From: an uncultured Neomegalonema sp.
GTDB taxonomy: Bacteria > Pseudomonadota > Alphaproteobacteria > Rhodobacterales > Rhodobacteraceae
Length of the DNA: 64,000 nucleotides
Assembly: GCA_937911325.1 (NCBI GenBank)
Contig: CALDSD010000045.1
Coordinates: 18,012-82,011 of the forward strand
Reading direction: 5' to 3'
Shown: positions 43,055-51,811 of the stretch, in pieces
Numbering within the stretch: position 1 is the stretch's first letter
Layout: the number at the start of each line of letters is the position of its first letter
The notes under the pieces: generated by a model
What the model saw: only the letters and a program-made list of their open reading frames with translations
Database searches by the model: none
Told to the model about the DNA's origin: nothing
Made by a program: the position numbers and the translations under genes

Positions 43055-43294
43055 CTAGCTCGTCAGCCGGCCAACCGTGTTTCGCCACAGCCAATCGAGA
43101 ATGCTTAAGCCCAGAAAGACCGCGAGGATCTCCAACAGCAAACGGTAGTCATTGACCAGGCCGCGGACCGGCACATCGGCGACGCGCTGCGGGATCATCC
43201 TGATATAGCTGGGGATCTGCCCGTAGATCCACCAGGCGGCCCAGACAGCCCCGACCGCGAGCGCCAATCCCAGAAGACGTGAGAGGATGCCCAT
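43055..43294 (-). CDS. Small two-helix membrane protein of the Rieske operon
   Basis: 79 aa. Two hydrophobic segments (about 5-25 and 53-70) flank a loop with 'SYIRMIPQRVADVPVRG' and 'VNDYRLLLEI'. ATG at 43294 lies 3 bp after the upstream gene's TGA. No recognised family. Conserved placement as the last intact gene of a membrane redox operon suggests a structural subunit. Confidence 0.7.
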   Translation of the reverse strand: MGILSRLLGLALAVGAVWAAWWIYGQIPSYIRMIPQRVADVPVRGLVNDYRLLLEILAVFLGLSILDWLWRNTVGRLTS

Positions 43295-43296
43295 GT

Positions 43297-44067
43297 TCAA
43301 AGCCTCCGCACGCTGTCGAAGTCGATCTTGAAGACGAGCAGATCGCCGCGACGCTCGAGCTGACCTTCCGCCTCGATCAGGATCGCAGTCAGGTCATAGA
43401 CGCCTTCAGGAAGCGGAGCGCCGGTCTCATCGGCGAGCAACAGAAACTCCGTTCCCTCGACCGGTTCAGCCGTCACCAACACCGCAGGCGCGCCGCCGAT
43501 GATGCACAAGTTTGCGCAGGCTTTGTGCGCGAGGCCGCGCCCTGGCCGCATGGCGCCGAGATAGCATTTCCCGTCACAGATCTCGCCGGCGATGCGCCAG
43601 CGTCCCAAATCCTCCGTCACCGTAAGCGCGTCGACAGCGTAGTCGGGTTCAACCGCGGCGACGGCGGGTTTGCCCTGCCGGCCGCCGGCCTGGATCATCT
43701 CGAGCTCGCCGCGGCGGGTCCAGACGCCGAGCACCTCTACGAACTGTCCGTCGAACCGGGTCGCAAGATCCTGAACGCCGCGCTTGCCCGCGCGCACCAT
43801 CGTGAACGTGCGGCCCTGCGGATGTTCGGCTGTCGGCGCCTGGCGCAGATGCGGATAGGGTTCCGCATAAATGTAGCCGCGCTCGGTCAGGCGCTGACCC
43901 CATTGGATCGCGCCATTGCCCGGGTCGTCCTGCGTCGCGGACACCGCGATTGCGCCCACGGCGAAACCGGCGATGAATAGAAGCGCAACGAGCGGCAGGA
44001 AGGTCTTCAACGTCGCCGGCCAGCGACTGAGATATCCCACAAAGAAGTCGTCGTCCTGGCGGCTCAT
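43297..44067 (-). CDS. Membrane-anchored cysteine protein of the Rieske operon
   Basis: 256 aa. One membrane anchor at about 20-45, then a periplasmic domain of two related halves of beta-strands. The second half contains GEICDGKCYLGAMRPG and HKACANLCIIGG: four cysteines and a His within about 30 residues, good metal or disulfide ligands. I recall this signature in uncharacterised proteins next to ferric-reductase/Rieske genes, but know no function. Start ATG overlaps the upstream stop (ATGA). Confidence 0.78.
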   Translation of the reverse strand: MSRQDDDFFVGYLSRWPATLKTFLPLVALLFIAGFAVGAIAVSATQDDPGNGAIQWGQRLTERGYIYAEPYPHLRQAPTAEHPQGRTFTMVRAGKRGVQDLATRFDGQFVEVLGVWTRRGELEMIQAGGRQGKPAVAAVEPDYAVDALTVTEDLGRWRIAGEICDGKCYLGAMRPGRGLAHKACANLCIIGGAPAVLVTAEPVEGTEFLLLADETGAPLPEGVYDLTAILIEAEGQLERRGDLLVFKIDFDSVRRL

Positions 44068-45134
44068 GACGCGGCCTCCGTGCTCAGCTGAACCGGTTCG
44101 ACGTAGGTGCCTTTCGGGTTCGGGGTCGGATCGACATAGATCACGCCGTTCTCGAGCTTCACGCGATAGGTCGGCACCTTGTCGGTGAAAGGCGCAGGCG
44201 CGCAGCCGTCCTCGGGTCGGAACTGGTGCCCATGCCACGGGCATGTGAGGCATCCGTCGATCACGCGCCCTTCTCCGAGCGGGCCATTCTGGTGCGCGCA
44301 CACGTTCGACAGGGCCGAGATCTTGTCGCCATGACGGACGACGGCGACGCGCTCGCCGTCCGGCGTCACGACGATTTTCGCCCGATCCGGCAGGATCTCG
44401 AACGGTTCGCCGACCCGCACCCAGTCGGTCGCGTCGCTGGCGGTCACGTCGCTGGCGGTCGCATCTAGCGCGCCTTCTCGCCGCCCCGCCATCAGGTGCA
44501 GAATAACGACTGTCAAAGCGCCGCCCACCGCGATCACCGCAAAGGTCGGGTTCTTGGCGGATTGCAGATAGCCAAGAGCGATATGCGCCACGACGGCGGC
44601 ATACGCGACATAGACGGACATATGGATCGCTTTCCAAACCGGCGGAGTAAGGAAACTCAACCAGAAGTCATGGCTGGTCACCGCCAGCACAACCAGGATA
44701 GCGAACGCGAAAATCCCCAGCGCCTCAAACGGAAAGCCGAGGATGAGACCAAAGCTCGTATTCGAGTTGAGCAGCGCCTCATACTTGGGCGTGGGACTAA
44801 AATTATAATACCAATCAAGCACATAGACGGCGTGACTTGCGGCAACGACGCAGGTCAGCACGCCGAAATGACGGCGATTGTAAAGCAGCGGCAAGAAGCG
44901 TTTGTCGAGCCGGGCCAGAGGTCCGATGCACAGGATGAAGGTGAGCATCAGGAACGCACAGCTGCCGAATGCGCGCATGCGCTGGATTTGCGGGTCGACC
45001 GGCCGCGCCCAGTTCGCCCACATCGGGGCGACGCGCAGATACAGATAGATGTAAAGCCCCACCGCGATGATCAGCACCACGTCGTAGAGCATCTTGTTTC
45101 GGTCCCAGATGACCGGTTTGTACTGGACGCTCAT
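44064..45134 (-). CDS. Ferric-reductase-like membrane domain fused to Rieske [2Fe-2S] domain
   Basis: 356 aa. Six or seven membrane segments (about 15-230) with paired histidines typical of haem-binding ferric reductase/MsrQ-like domains (FGVLTCVVAASHAVYVLDW, KAIHMSVYVAYAAVVAHIAL). After a linker with a repeated ATASDVTASDA, the C-terminal Rieske domain has CAHQNGPLGE and CPWHGHQF, the CxH...CxxH cluster ligands. Likely passes electrons between haem and the Fe-S cluster on the membrane. Both neighbours overlap it by 4 bp. Confidence 0.85.
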   Translation of the reverse strand: MSVQYKPVIWDRNKMLYDVVLIIAVGLYIYLYLRVAPMWANWARPVDPQIQRMRAFGSCAFLMLTFILCIGPLARLDKRFLPLLYNRRHFGVLTCVVAASHAVYVLDWYYNFSPTPKYEALLNSNTSFGLILGFPFEALGIFAFAILVVLAVTSHDFWLSFLTPPVWKAIHMSVYVAYAAVVAHIALGYLQSAKNPTFAVIAVGGALTVVILHLMAGRREGALDATASDVTASDATDWVRVGEPFEILPDRAKIVVTPDGERVAVVRHGDKISALSNVCAHQNGPLGEGRVIDGCLTCPWHGHQFRPEDGCAPAPFTDKVPTYRVKLENGVIYVDPTPNPKGTYVEPVQLSTEAAS

Positions 45135-45289
45135 TGATCGGCTCCGGCAGCCGGCGGCGCGATCTGAACCGGCGCAGGCGCGGCGGCGAAGTCCTGTTTC
45201 AGAGCAAAAGCCGACGCCAGCATCGCGGGGATCAACAGCGCGAAGACCATCCAGATCCGGCGATGCGCGCGTCGATGTGCGATCTTCAT
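45131..45289 (-). CDS. 52-aa single-pass peptide of the Rieske operon
   Basis: 52 aa: MKIAHRRAHRRIWMVFALL, then a hydrophobic stretch ending near residue 31 and a Pro/Ala-rich tail ending GADQ. The start overlaps the stop of the upstream gene (ATGA) and its own stop overlaps the ATG of the Rieske gene (ATGA). Both couplings make it a real gene despite its size. Basic N-terminus inside, tail outside. Confidence 0.75.
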   Translation of the reverse strand: MKIAHRRAHRRIWMVFALLIPAMLASAFALKQDFAAAPAPVQIAPPAAGADQ

Positions 45290-45495
45290 GAGCGCCCTCG
45301 CATCTCAAGCTGAATCCAACGGATCAGCACGATGGGCCACAACACCACGACGCCGGGGATCAGTAACGGCCGAAACGCATATGTCGCCCGCGCGCTGGCG
45401 TCGACGCGGTCGATGCCGACCAACAAGAACGCCGCGGACACGCCAAGGCCGATCCAGCCCCAGATCTCCAATGCCGACAGGATGAGCTGCGCCAT
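45286..45495 (-). CDS. 69-aa two-helix membrane protein, first gene of the Rieske operon
   Basis: 69 aa from ATG 45495: MAQLILSALEIWGWIGLGVS, membrane segments at about 5-27 and 42-62, with 'GIDRVDASARATYAFRP' between them. This resembles small accessory subunits of membrane oxidoreductases. Starts an operon of five coupled genes that runs to 43055 and probably includes the broken gene at 42496-43020. An upstream in-frame start would add 23 poorly supported residues. Confidence 0.72.
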   Translation of the reverse strand: MAQLILSALEIWGWIGLGVSAAFLLVGIDRVDASARATYAFRPLLIPGVVVLWPIVLIRWIQLEMRGRS

Positions 45496-45654
45496 CGCGC
45501 CCGTGCCCCTTTCGCCTCGCCCGATCACCGCGACGACTATGCCCAGAGGCGAAGGCTCAGGCAAATAACAAGATACGCTCTCGTCTCACCCGCCCCGACG
45601 CCTCCGCCGCGAGGGTGCGGAGGCGAAAGGAGCAAGAGCGCGAGCCGCGACGCG

Positions 45655-48123
45655 TTATCCGCGCATGCGGCCGCCGTTGGGATCGAAGAGCGGCGCGCGC
45701 AGCGGGCGAGCGGTCAGGCTTTCGCCCAGCACTTCGACCTGCCAACCGTCGTCCGCTTCAGCGATCTCTCTGGGGACGTAGCCCATGGCGACCGAGGTTT
45801 GAGACGTGTGGGCGTACCCGCCCGACGTGACCCAGCCGCGCGCGGCGCCCTCGAAATAGATGGGCTCGTCGCCAATGGCGTCGGCGTCTTTCGCGTCGAG
45901 AGCAAAACTCATAAGACGCAGCTTGCCGCCCTCGGCGCGCTCTTGCTCGGCGCCGGCCCGGCCGACGAAGTCGACGTCCTTCTTGAGGCTGACGAACTGG
46001 CCCAGACCACACTCCTCGGGGCCGTAGATGGGGCGGTACTCCCGCGCCCAGCTGCCAAACCCTTTCTCCAGCCGCAGCGAGTTCAGCGCCCGGCCGCCAA
46101 AGAGCTTCATCCCGTGAGGCTGTCCAGCCTCCCACAACAACGAGAACAGCAGCCGCTGATACTCGGGCCGAATCCAGATCTCGTAGCCCAGATCACCGGT
46201 GAAGCTGACCCGCCCCACGCGCGCCGGCACAGGACCGAGATCCATCTCGCGCAGGTCCATGAACTTGAACGCGTCGTTCGAGACATCCGGGTCCAGCGTT
46301 GTTCGGACCACCTCCGCCAAGACGTCCCGAGCCTTTGGCCCCGCGACCGAAAGACCCACAAGACCCAGGCCCCAGGGCGACACCTCGACCGAGCCGTCTT
46401 CCGGCAACCGGTTCTCGAACCAGCGCATGTGGTATTCTTCGGCGACGCCCGAGCCCACGAGGAAGTAGCTCTCATCGCCGTACTCGTCGGGGCCGACATT
46501 GGCCAACGAGAAGTCGCCGATCACCTTGCCGCGCTCGTTCAGCATTGGCGCGAGCGTCATCCGCCCTTCCGCCGGCAGCCTGCAGGCGAGGGTCTGATCG
46601 AGCCACTGAGTGGCGCCCGGCCCGGAGATTTCGTACTTGGCGAAGCTGGAGATCTCGGACAGGCCGACCGCGTCGCGAACGGCGCGACATTCCGCAGCGA
46701 CGTGCTCGAAGTCGGTCGAGCGCTTCCATGAGAACTCGTCCTTCACGCCTTCCGGCGCGAACCATAGCGGCGTCTCCAGCCCATAGGCCGCTCCCATGAC
46801 GGCGCCATGGCCAAGCAACGCGTCATAGACCGGAGTTGTCTTCAGCGGCCGCGCGGCCGGCAGTTCTTCGTTCGGGAACTTGATCGAGAAGCGCCGCGCG
46901 TAGTTTTCGCGGACCTTCTCGTTCGTGTAGGACATGGTCGCCCAATCGCCAAAGCGTGAGATGTCCATGCCCCAGATGTCGGCGCCGGGATCCCCGTTGA
47001 TCATCCATTGCGCCAGGCTCAGACCAACGCCGCCACCCTGGCTGAAGCCCGCCATGACGCCGCATGCGCACCAGAAGTTGGTCATGCCGCGCACCGGCCC
47101 GACCAGCGGGTTTCCGTCGGGAGCGAACGTGAACGGGCCATTGATGATTTGCTTGATGCCAGCGTTTTGGAAGGCTGGGAAATGCGAGAAGCCAACTTCC
47201 AGCGACGGCGTGATCCGTTCAATGTCGTCTTCCAGCAGCTCCGACCCGAAGTCCCACGGCGTCTGGCGTTCCGACCATGGGACGCAGGCTTGCTCATAAG
47301 TGCCCATCAGCATGCCGCCGCGTTCCTGACGCATGTAGATCTCGCCGCCGAAGTCGACGCAGTGAACCACCTCTTTCCCGGTCGCCGCGTTGATCTCGGC
47401 GACCTCCGGCATGTCCTCGGTCAGGATGTACATGTGCTCCATGGCGAGCACCGGCAGCTCCAGACCGACCATGCGGCCGACTTCGCGCGCCCAGAGACCG
47501 CCAGCGTTGACGACATGCTCGGCGACGACGGTTTTCTGCTCGCCATCCTTGGTCGTGACATGGACGTTCCACGTGCCGTCAGGGTTCTGGTCGAGGTCCT
47601 CGACCTTCGTATGCGTGTAGATGGAGGCTCCCTGCTTCTTGGCCGCGCCTGCATAGGCGTGCGTGACGTCCGCCGGAGCGAGGTGCCCATCCAAAGGGTC
47701 CCACATGGCGCCGACAAACTGGCTCTCGTCCATGAGGGGGAACAGCCTTTTCGCCTCAGCCAGCGAGATCATCTCCGCATCAAGACCGAGATAGCGGCCC
47801 CGCGCGACCGTCATCTTCATCCAGTCCAGCCGTTCCTGCGTGTCCGCCAGCATCACGCCTCCGGTGATGTGGTGGCTGGTGGGCTGGCCGGAGATCTCTT
47901 CAATCTCTTTGTACAGATCGATCGTGTACTTCTGGAGTTTCGCGACATTCGGATCGCCGTTGATCGTATGGCAGCCGCCGGCGGCGTGCCATGTCGACCC
48001 GGCTGTCAGTTCAAGACGCTCAAAAAGCGCAACTTCCGACCAACCGAACTTCGTCAGGTGATAAAGAACCGAGGCGCCGACGACGCCGCCGCCAATCACT
48101 GCGACCTGGACATGAGATTTCAT
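45655..48123 (-). CDS. FAD-dependent dehydrogenase with GcvT domain (dimethylglycine/sarcosine dehydrogenase family), copy 1
   Basis: 822 aa. N-terminal FAD domain: VAVIGGGVVGASVLYHL at about 7-23 and GSTWHAAGG, where the His is the known covalent-FAD site of DMGDH-type enzymes. C-terminal GcvT folate domain from about 430: FEHVAAECRAVRDAVGLSEI, LSVAGPKARDVLAEV, NSLRLEKGFGSWAREY. Oxidative N-demethylation with transfer of formaldehyde to THF is the family reaction. Paralogous to the protein at 59163. Upstream of the Rieske operon on the same strand, 160 bp away. Substrate not fixed. Confidence 0.88.
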   Translation of the reverse strand: MKSHVQVAVIGGGVVGASVLYHLTKFGWSEVALFERLELTAGSTWHAAGGCHTINGDPNVAKLQKYTIDLYKEIEEISGQPTSHHITGGVMLADTQERLDWMKMTVARGRYLGLDAEMISLAEAKRLFPLMDESQFVGAMWDPLDGHLAPADVTHAYAGAAKKQGASIYTHTKVEDLDQNPDGTWNVHVTTKDGEQKTVVAEHVVNAGGLWAREVGRMVGLELPVLAMEHMYILTEDMPEVAEINAATGKEVVHCVDFGGEIYMRQERGGMLMGTYEQACVPWSERQTPWDFGSELLEDDIERITPSLEVGFSHFPAFQNAGIKQIINGPFTFAPDGNPLVGPVRGMTNFWCACGVMAGFSQGGGVGLSLAQWMINGDPGADIWGMDISRFGDWATMSYTNEKVRENYARRFSIKFPNEELPAARPLKTTPVYDALLGHGAVMGAAYGLETPLWFAPEGVKDEFSWKRSTDFEHVAAECRAVRDAVGLSEISSFAKYEISGPGATQWLDQTLACRLPAEGRMTLAPMLNERGKVIGDFSLANVGPDEYGDESYFLVGSGVAEEYHMRWFENRLPEDGSVEVSPWGLGLVGLSVAGPKARDVLAEVVRTTLDPDVSNDAFKFMDLREMDLGPVPARVGRVSFTGDLGYEIWIRPEYQRLLFSLLWEAGQPHGMKLFGGRALNSLRLEKGFGSWAREYRPIYGPEECGLGQFVSLKKDVDFVGRAGAEQERAEGGKLRLMSFALDAKDADAIGDEPIYFEGAARGWVTSGGYAHTSQTSVAMGYVPREIAEADDGWQVEVLGESLTARPLRAPLFDPNGGRMRG

Positions 48124-48272
48124 TGGATAAACCCGGATGAGAAAGACTTCATCGAGCATCCAACGCCCGTTCGAGGGCGAAAACCGGTCCCTGCGCGACA
48201 AAAACTGCAGGTAATAGGCAAAACTTACAGAAAATTCGCAGACCGGCGCGCAGAGAGGTCGAGGATCGGGCC

Positions 48273-49886
48273 TTAGACCAAAGGTCCTGCGCGCATCAGA
48301 CGGAAATGTGTGCCCGAAACCGCCTCGAAGACGCCCTCAGTCGCTGCTGGGCGCAGGCGCCAGCACGCGGCCTCGGCATCGCTCTCGGCGCGCTCGTTCG
48401 AGAAATCGGCCAAAGCCTGCTTCTCGATCAGACGGCGCTCCACCGGATCGAGCGTCTCGTTGAACACCATCGCAGTCAGGCCTTTGAGGTTATGGCAGAC
48501 CGCGCCATCCCTCACTTCGTAGATCCCGCTGACCTCCAGGACAGAACCGTCATCGAGGATCGTCTCGCGATAGAAGAACAAAGCGTCATGCTCGTAGACG
48601 ACGCGATCGCGGCAATCCCCGCGACCATCCTCGACACAGTGCACGGGGGCCTCGATCAACAGAGCTTCGAGGGCGAAATCGTCCAGGAAAGGACGGTCCT
48701 TCGCCGGGGTTGTCGCACCGGCCGGAATCGCGTGGACGTCACCGGTCACCAAAGCGTTCTCTGGGGCTAAAACCGCTGCGCCGAGCTTTTGCCCAGCGCC
48801 GAAACCCTCCGGATCGTCAGAGAGCGATTGATCAAAAGTAAGCGGCGGAGCCTTCAGAGCGGGCCCGCCTTCGCCAGCGCTTTGGGCCGCGGACGGCGGC
48901 GTGTCGATCTCGGCCGCCGCGCCAACCTGTTGCGCCGTGTCAGCCGGCTTTACAAGACCCGAGAGCGACAGAGCCGACGCGCTGAGGACGCCGGCGAGCA
49001 CGACGATCGCCGCCGTTGAGAAGTGCCCGCGGACACGCTCCATCAGCGACTTCGGCTGTTTTGTCGGCTTGGTCTGTTTTGCTGGCTTGGTCTGTTTTGC
49101 CGGCTTGTTCCGTTTAGCGCCCGGACGAACGTTTGGGTGGGGGTCGGAAGTCAGCGCCTCTTGAGGAGCCCCTTGCGCCCCCAACACCCCTTCGGCGTCA
49201 GCGAACAAGTCCTCGACATCGATTGGGCGATCCTTGTCGTCCTGATCTGCGGAGGTCTCGGTCAGGGTCGGTTCGGCCTGCGTGAGATCGAGCCCGACGT
49301 CATCTTCGTCAAGGATCGCGTTTTCTGGGTCGGACAGGGCGGTTTCGCCGTCGCGCTCGGGGGTTTCGCCGTCGCGCTGGGCAGCCGCGGAACCGCTCTT
49401 AGGATCGCTTTCCAGATCGACCGGATTCACGTCCGCTTCAGTCAGGCGCTCGATCGGCCCATCGGCGTCTTGCGGCGCTTTCCCAGCCGCCTCGACCGTT
49501 TCGACCGTTTCGGCCGCCTCGGCTTCAACCTCTTGATCTCGCTGAATAACGCGTTTGAAGCTTTCAATTCGGTGCGGGGTCGTGACGCCGCCGTTCTCCA
49601 GCTTCTCTGCGCGCGCGGTCAGCTGTGGGAAGCGCTCGACGGTCAACAACCCGTTCGCCGCCATCTCACGCGCGACATGATCCGAGAAACCGCGCGAGGG
49701 GCCCGCGGGCGTCTTGAGGCCTACGGACTGCGTTGCGGTCGCAGACGCAACGTCCGCTGACCCCCGCGTGGCCGCCGCAACTGGCTCGGCAGAGGGCGTT
49801 GGCGCGCCACGTCGACGACCAAACCCGGATCTGCGATTGCCAAGCTCGCCATCGGCAGGTTCTCTTTGCCGCGATAATCTCGCCAT
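48273..49886 (-). CDS. Single-pass membrane protein with acidic and Lys/Pro repeat regions, hypothetical
   Basis: 537 aa. The cytosolic part (1 to about 285) is low complexity: an Arg/Ala start, a very acidic middle with a duplicated RDGETPE/RDGETAL, then a KPAKQTKPAKQTKPTKQPK juxtamembrane repeat (about 257-277). One membrane segment follows (about 287-310, TAAIVVLAGVLSASALSLSG). The periplasmic part ends in a compact region with CVEDGRGDC and further cysteines in AVCHNLK and AACWRL. Not recognised. Lies between mttB and a demethylase gene but may be unrelated. Confidence 0.7.
   Translation of the reverse strand: MARLSRQREPADGELGNRRSGFGRRRGAPTPSAEPVAAATRGSADVASATATQSVGLKTPAGPSRGFSDHVAREMAANGLLTVERFPQLTARAEKLENGGVTTPHRIESFKRVIQRDQEVEAEAAETVETVEAAGKAPQDADGPIERLTEADVNPVDLESDPKSGSAAAQRDGETPERDGETALSDPENAILDEDDVGLDLTQAEPTLTETSADQDDKDRPIDVEDLFADAEGVLGAQGAPQEALTSDPHPNVRPGAKRNKPAKQTKPAKQTKPTKQPKSLMERVRGHFSTAAIVVLAGVLSASALSLSGLVKPADTAQQVGAAAEIDTPPSAAQSAGEGGPALKAPPLTFDQSLSDDPEGFGAGQKLGAAVLAPENALVTGDVHAIPAGATTPAKDRPFLDDFALEALLIEAPVHCVEDGRGDCRDRVVYEHDALFFYRETILDDGSVLEVSGIYEVRDGAVCHNLKGLTAMVFNETLDPVERRLIEKQALADFSNERAESDAEAACWRLRPAATEGVFEAVSGTHFRLMRAGPLV
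49066..49119. repeat. 18-bp tandem repeat within the hypothetical membrane protein gene
   Basis: GGCTTGGTCTGTTTTGCT (49066-49083), then the same with a final C (49084-49101), then a diverged third copy (49102-49119). In frame, it encodes the Lys-Pro-Ala-Lys-Gln-Thr repeat on the minus strand. A 21-bp duplication (17 bp identical at 49341-49357 and 49362-49378) in the same gene encodes the acidic RDGET repeat. Confidence 0.85.
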
Positions 49887-50094
49887 GCGACCGCTCCGTC
49901 CGCTCAAATGCTCACAACGGGGCTGCATCCAGCAGCTCCCGAGACCTGCTCGAAAGCTCGCATGATTGTGGTTAGCGGTTGGTAAAAGAGGACAAATTTC
50001 ACCGCAGAACCTGATGCAGCGAGGCCACGCTCGGCATCAGGGTTCCACGGAGGATCATCGCCGACCTCGATCCGCCTCGAGATCAGCGACGGTG

Positions 50095-51657
50095 TTAAAA
50101 GTCGGTTGGCGCGCCGCCTTCCTCTTTTCGGCGGGCGACGAACGCTTCGAGTTCCTCACGGATCGCCTCGTCAATCGCAGGAGGTTCGAACTCCGCGAGG
50201 ATGTTCTTCCACATCTGGTTCGCACGTTCCGGCGTCCGAACACCTCCGGCGTCGCGCCAGTTCTCGAAATTCGACCAGTCCGAGATAAACGGGCTATAGA
50301 ACGCGGTCTCATAGCGTTCTTGCGTATGCGCGGCGCCGAAATAGTGCCCCCCCGGTCCGACCTCCTTCACGGCGTCGAGCGCTATATCCTCCGGTTCCGT
50401 GGTCAGCGGCTTCATGTACCAGATCAGCTGTTGAAGCGTGTCGCAGTCCATCACGAACTTCTCGTAAGAGGCGCAAAGCCCCCCTTCGAGCCAGCCCGCC
50501 GCATGATAAACGACGTTGGTCCCGCTCGACATCGCCGCCCAGAGCGAGAACACGCTCTCCCAGGCTCCCTGCGCATCGGGGATATTGGACGCACAGGCGT
50601 TGGTTGAACGCATCGGAATGTCGTAGTAGCGCGCCATCTGCCCTGTGATCTGGGTGGCGCGCATGTAGTCAGGCGTCCCGAACGCAGGGGAGCCTGTCCG
50701 CATGTCGACATTGGACGTGAAGGTGCCGATCACGCAGGGACATCCAGGCCGAACCGCTTGGATGATGACGATCGCGATCAGGGCCTCCGCGATCGATTGG
50801 GTGACCGCGCCCACCATGGTGACAGGCGCCATCGCCCCCGCGAGGGTGAATGGCGTGACGATCGTTGGCTGCCCCATCTTCGCCAGACGGATCATCCCAT
50901 CCATCATCGGAAAATCATGCTTCAGCGGCGAGGTAGAGTTGATGTTCGTGTACATCCGAGGTTTGGCCTCGAACTCCTCCTGCGTGAGGCCGCCGGCGAT
51001 GCGCACCATCTCGGCGACGTCTTCGACACGCTCTTTGCCAAGAGAATAGGCGTGCGCGACTTTGTCAGTCAGCGTTAGCTTGTCAAAGAGACAGTCCAGA
51101 TGCCGGGTCGACGCGTGCAGATCGACCGGTTCGACCGGATAGCCGCCGGCGAAATGGATACAGTTGAAGTACTGGGTGAGCTTCAGGAAGTCCTGATACG
51201 CGGCCTGCGTGCCGCTCTGCCGTCCGACATCCAAGTTCGAGAAGTTCGGCGCGGACGAGACGTTTCCGAAGAGAATGTGCTTGCCGCCGACGGTGATCTC
51301 TCGATCGGGGTTGCGTGGCGTGATGGTGAACTGAGACGGCGCTTTGCGCACATGCTCCATCACGGCGTCCCGACCGATTCGGACGAGCTCGCCCTCGACG
51401 GTGGCGCCTGCGCCCTTCAGGATCTCGATCGCCTGAGGGTTCAGGACTTCAATGCCGATCTCTTCCAGAATGCGCATCGCGCCATCGTGGATCGCCTCGA
51501 CGCCCTCGGGCGGCAAAGGCTCGGTCGGACGGTCGTTATTGACCAGCTTCTGCCAGGGCAGCTGCTTGATCGCCGGTCCGCGACCGCGGGCGTTGGCGCT
51601 GCGACCACCACCTCTGCGACCGCGTTTCCCGCCTTCGATAGGAGCGACTTCATTCAT
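50095..51657 (-). CDS. mttB: Trimethylamine methyltransferase (MttB) family protein, copy 1
   Basis: 520 aa, COG5598 type without an amber codon. Arg/Gly-rich N-terminal tail (KRGRRGGGRSANARGRG), then the MttB barrel: AIHDGAMRILEEIGIEVL, FAGGYPVEPVDLHASTRHLD, NINSTSPLKHDFPMMDGM, GTFTSNVDMRTGSPAFGTP, YHAAGWLEGGLCASYEKFV. Non-pyrrolysine members demethylate quaternary amines such as glycine betaine or proline betaine using a corrinoid partner. No corrinoid protein is in the window. ATG 51657 has GAGGTG upstream. A palindrome precedes it. Confidence 0.92.
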   Translation of the reverse strand: MNEVAPIEGGKRGRRGGGRSANARGRGPAIKQLPWQKLVNNDRPTEPLPPEGVEAIHDGAMRILEEIGIEVLNPQAIEILKGAGATVEGELVRIGRDAVMEHVRKAPSQFTITPRNPDREITVGGKHILFGNVSSAPNFSNLDVGRQSGTQAAYQDFLKLTQYFNCIHFAGGYPVEPVDLHASTRHLDCLFDKLTLTDKVAHAYSLGKERVEDVAEMVRIAGGLTQEEFEAKPRMYTNINSTSPLKHDFPMMDGMIRLAKMGQPTIVTPFTLAGAMAPVTMVGAVTQSIAEALIAIVIIQAVRPGCPCVIGTFTSNVDMRTGSPAFGTPDYMRATQITGQMARYYDIPMRSTNACASNIPDAQGAWESVFSLWAAMSSGTNVVYHAAGWLEGGLCASYEKFVMDCDTLQQLIWYMKPLTTEPEDIALDAVKEVGPGGHYFGAAHTQERYETAFYSPFISDWSNFENWRDAGGVRTPERANQMWKNILAEFEPPAIDEAIREELEAFVARRKEEGGAPTDF

Positions 51658-51702
51658 CACGACACCTCAGACGCCGGAGCATATCGAGCGATGCGCGCGG
51701 CT

Positions 51703-51724
51703 GGTTGGACACAACTGTCCAACC
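51703..51724. promoter_or_regulatory. Perfect inverted repeat upstream of mttB copy 1
   Basis: GGTTGGACA (51703-51711), 4-nt spacer, TGTCCAACC (51716-51724). Centred about 56 bp before the mttB ATG. Its core TGGACA-N4-TGTCCA matches the site at 61636-61653 near the TetR gene, which suggests a common repressor. Confidence 0.8.
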
Positions 51725-51811
51725 ATGCGGCGTCGCATCGTCCGCCATTCACCCGCAGGCGACAGTTTTTGTCGGTTTCGGGCATCTTGACCCCTCGCGA
51801 CAGCCGCGCCG

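Noticed and set aside
45655..48123. DMSP demethylase DmdA
   Set aside because: DmdA is a stand-alone GcvT-like protein of about 370 aa; this is an 822-aa flavoprotein with GcvT domain and a covalent-FAD motif.
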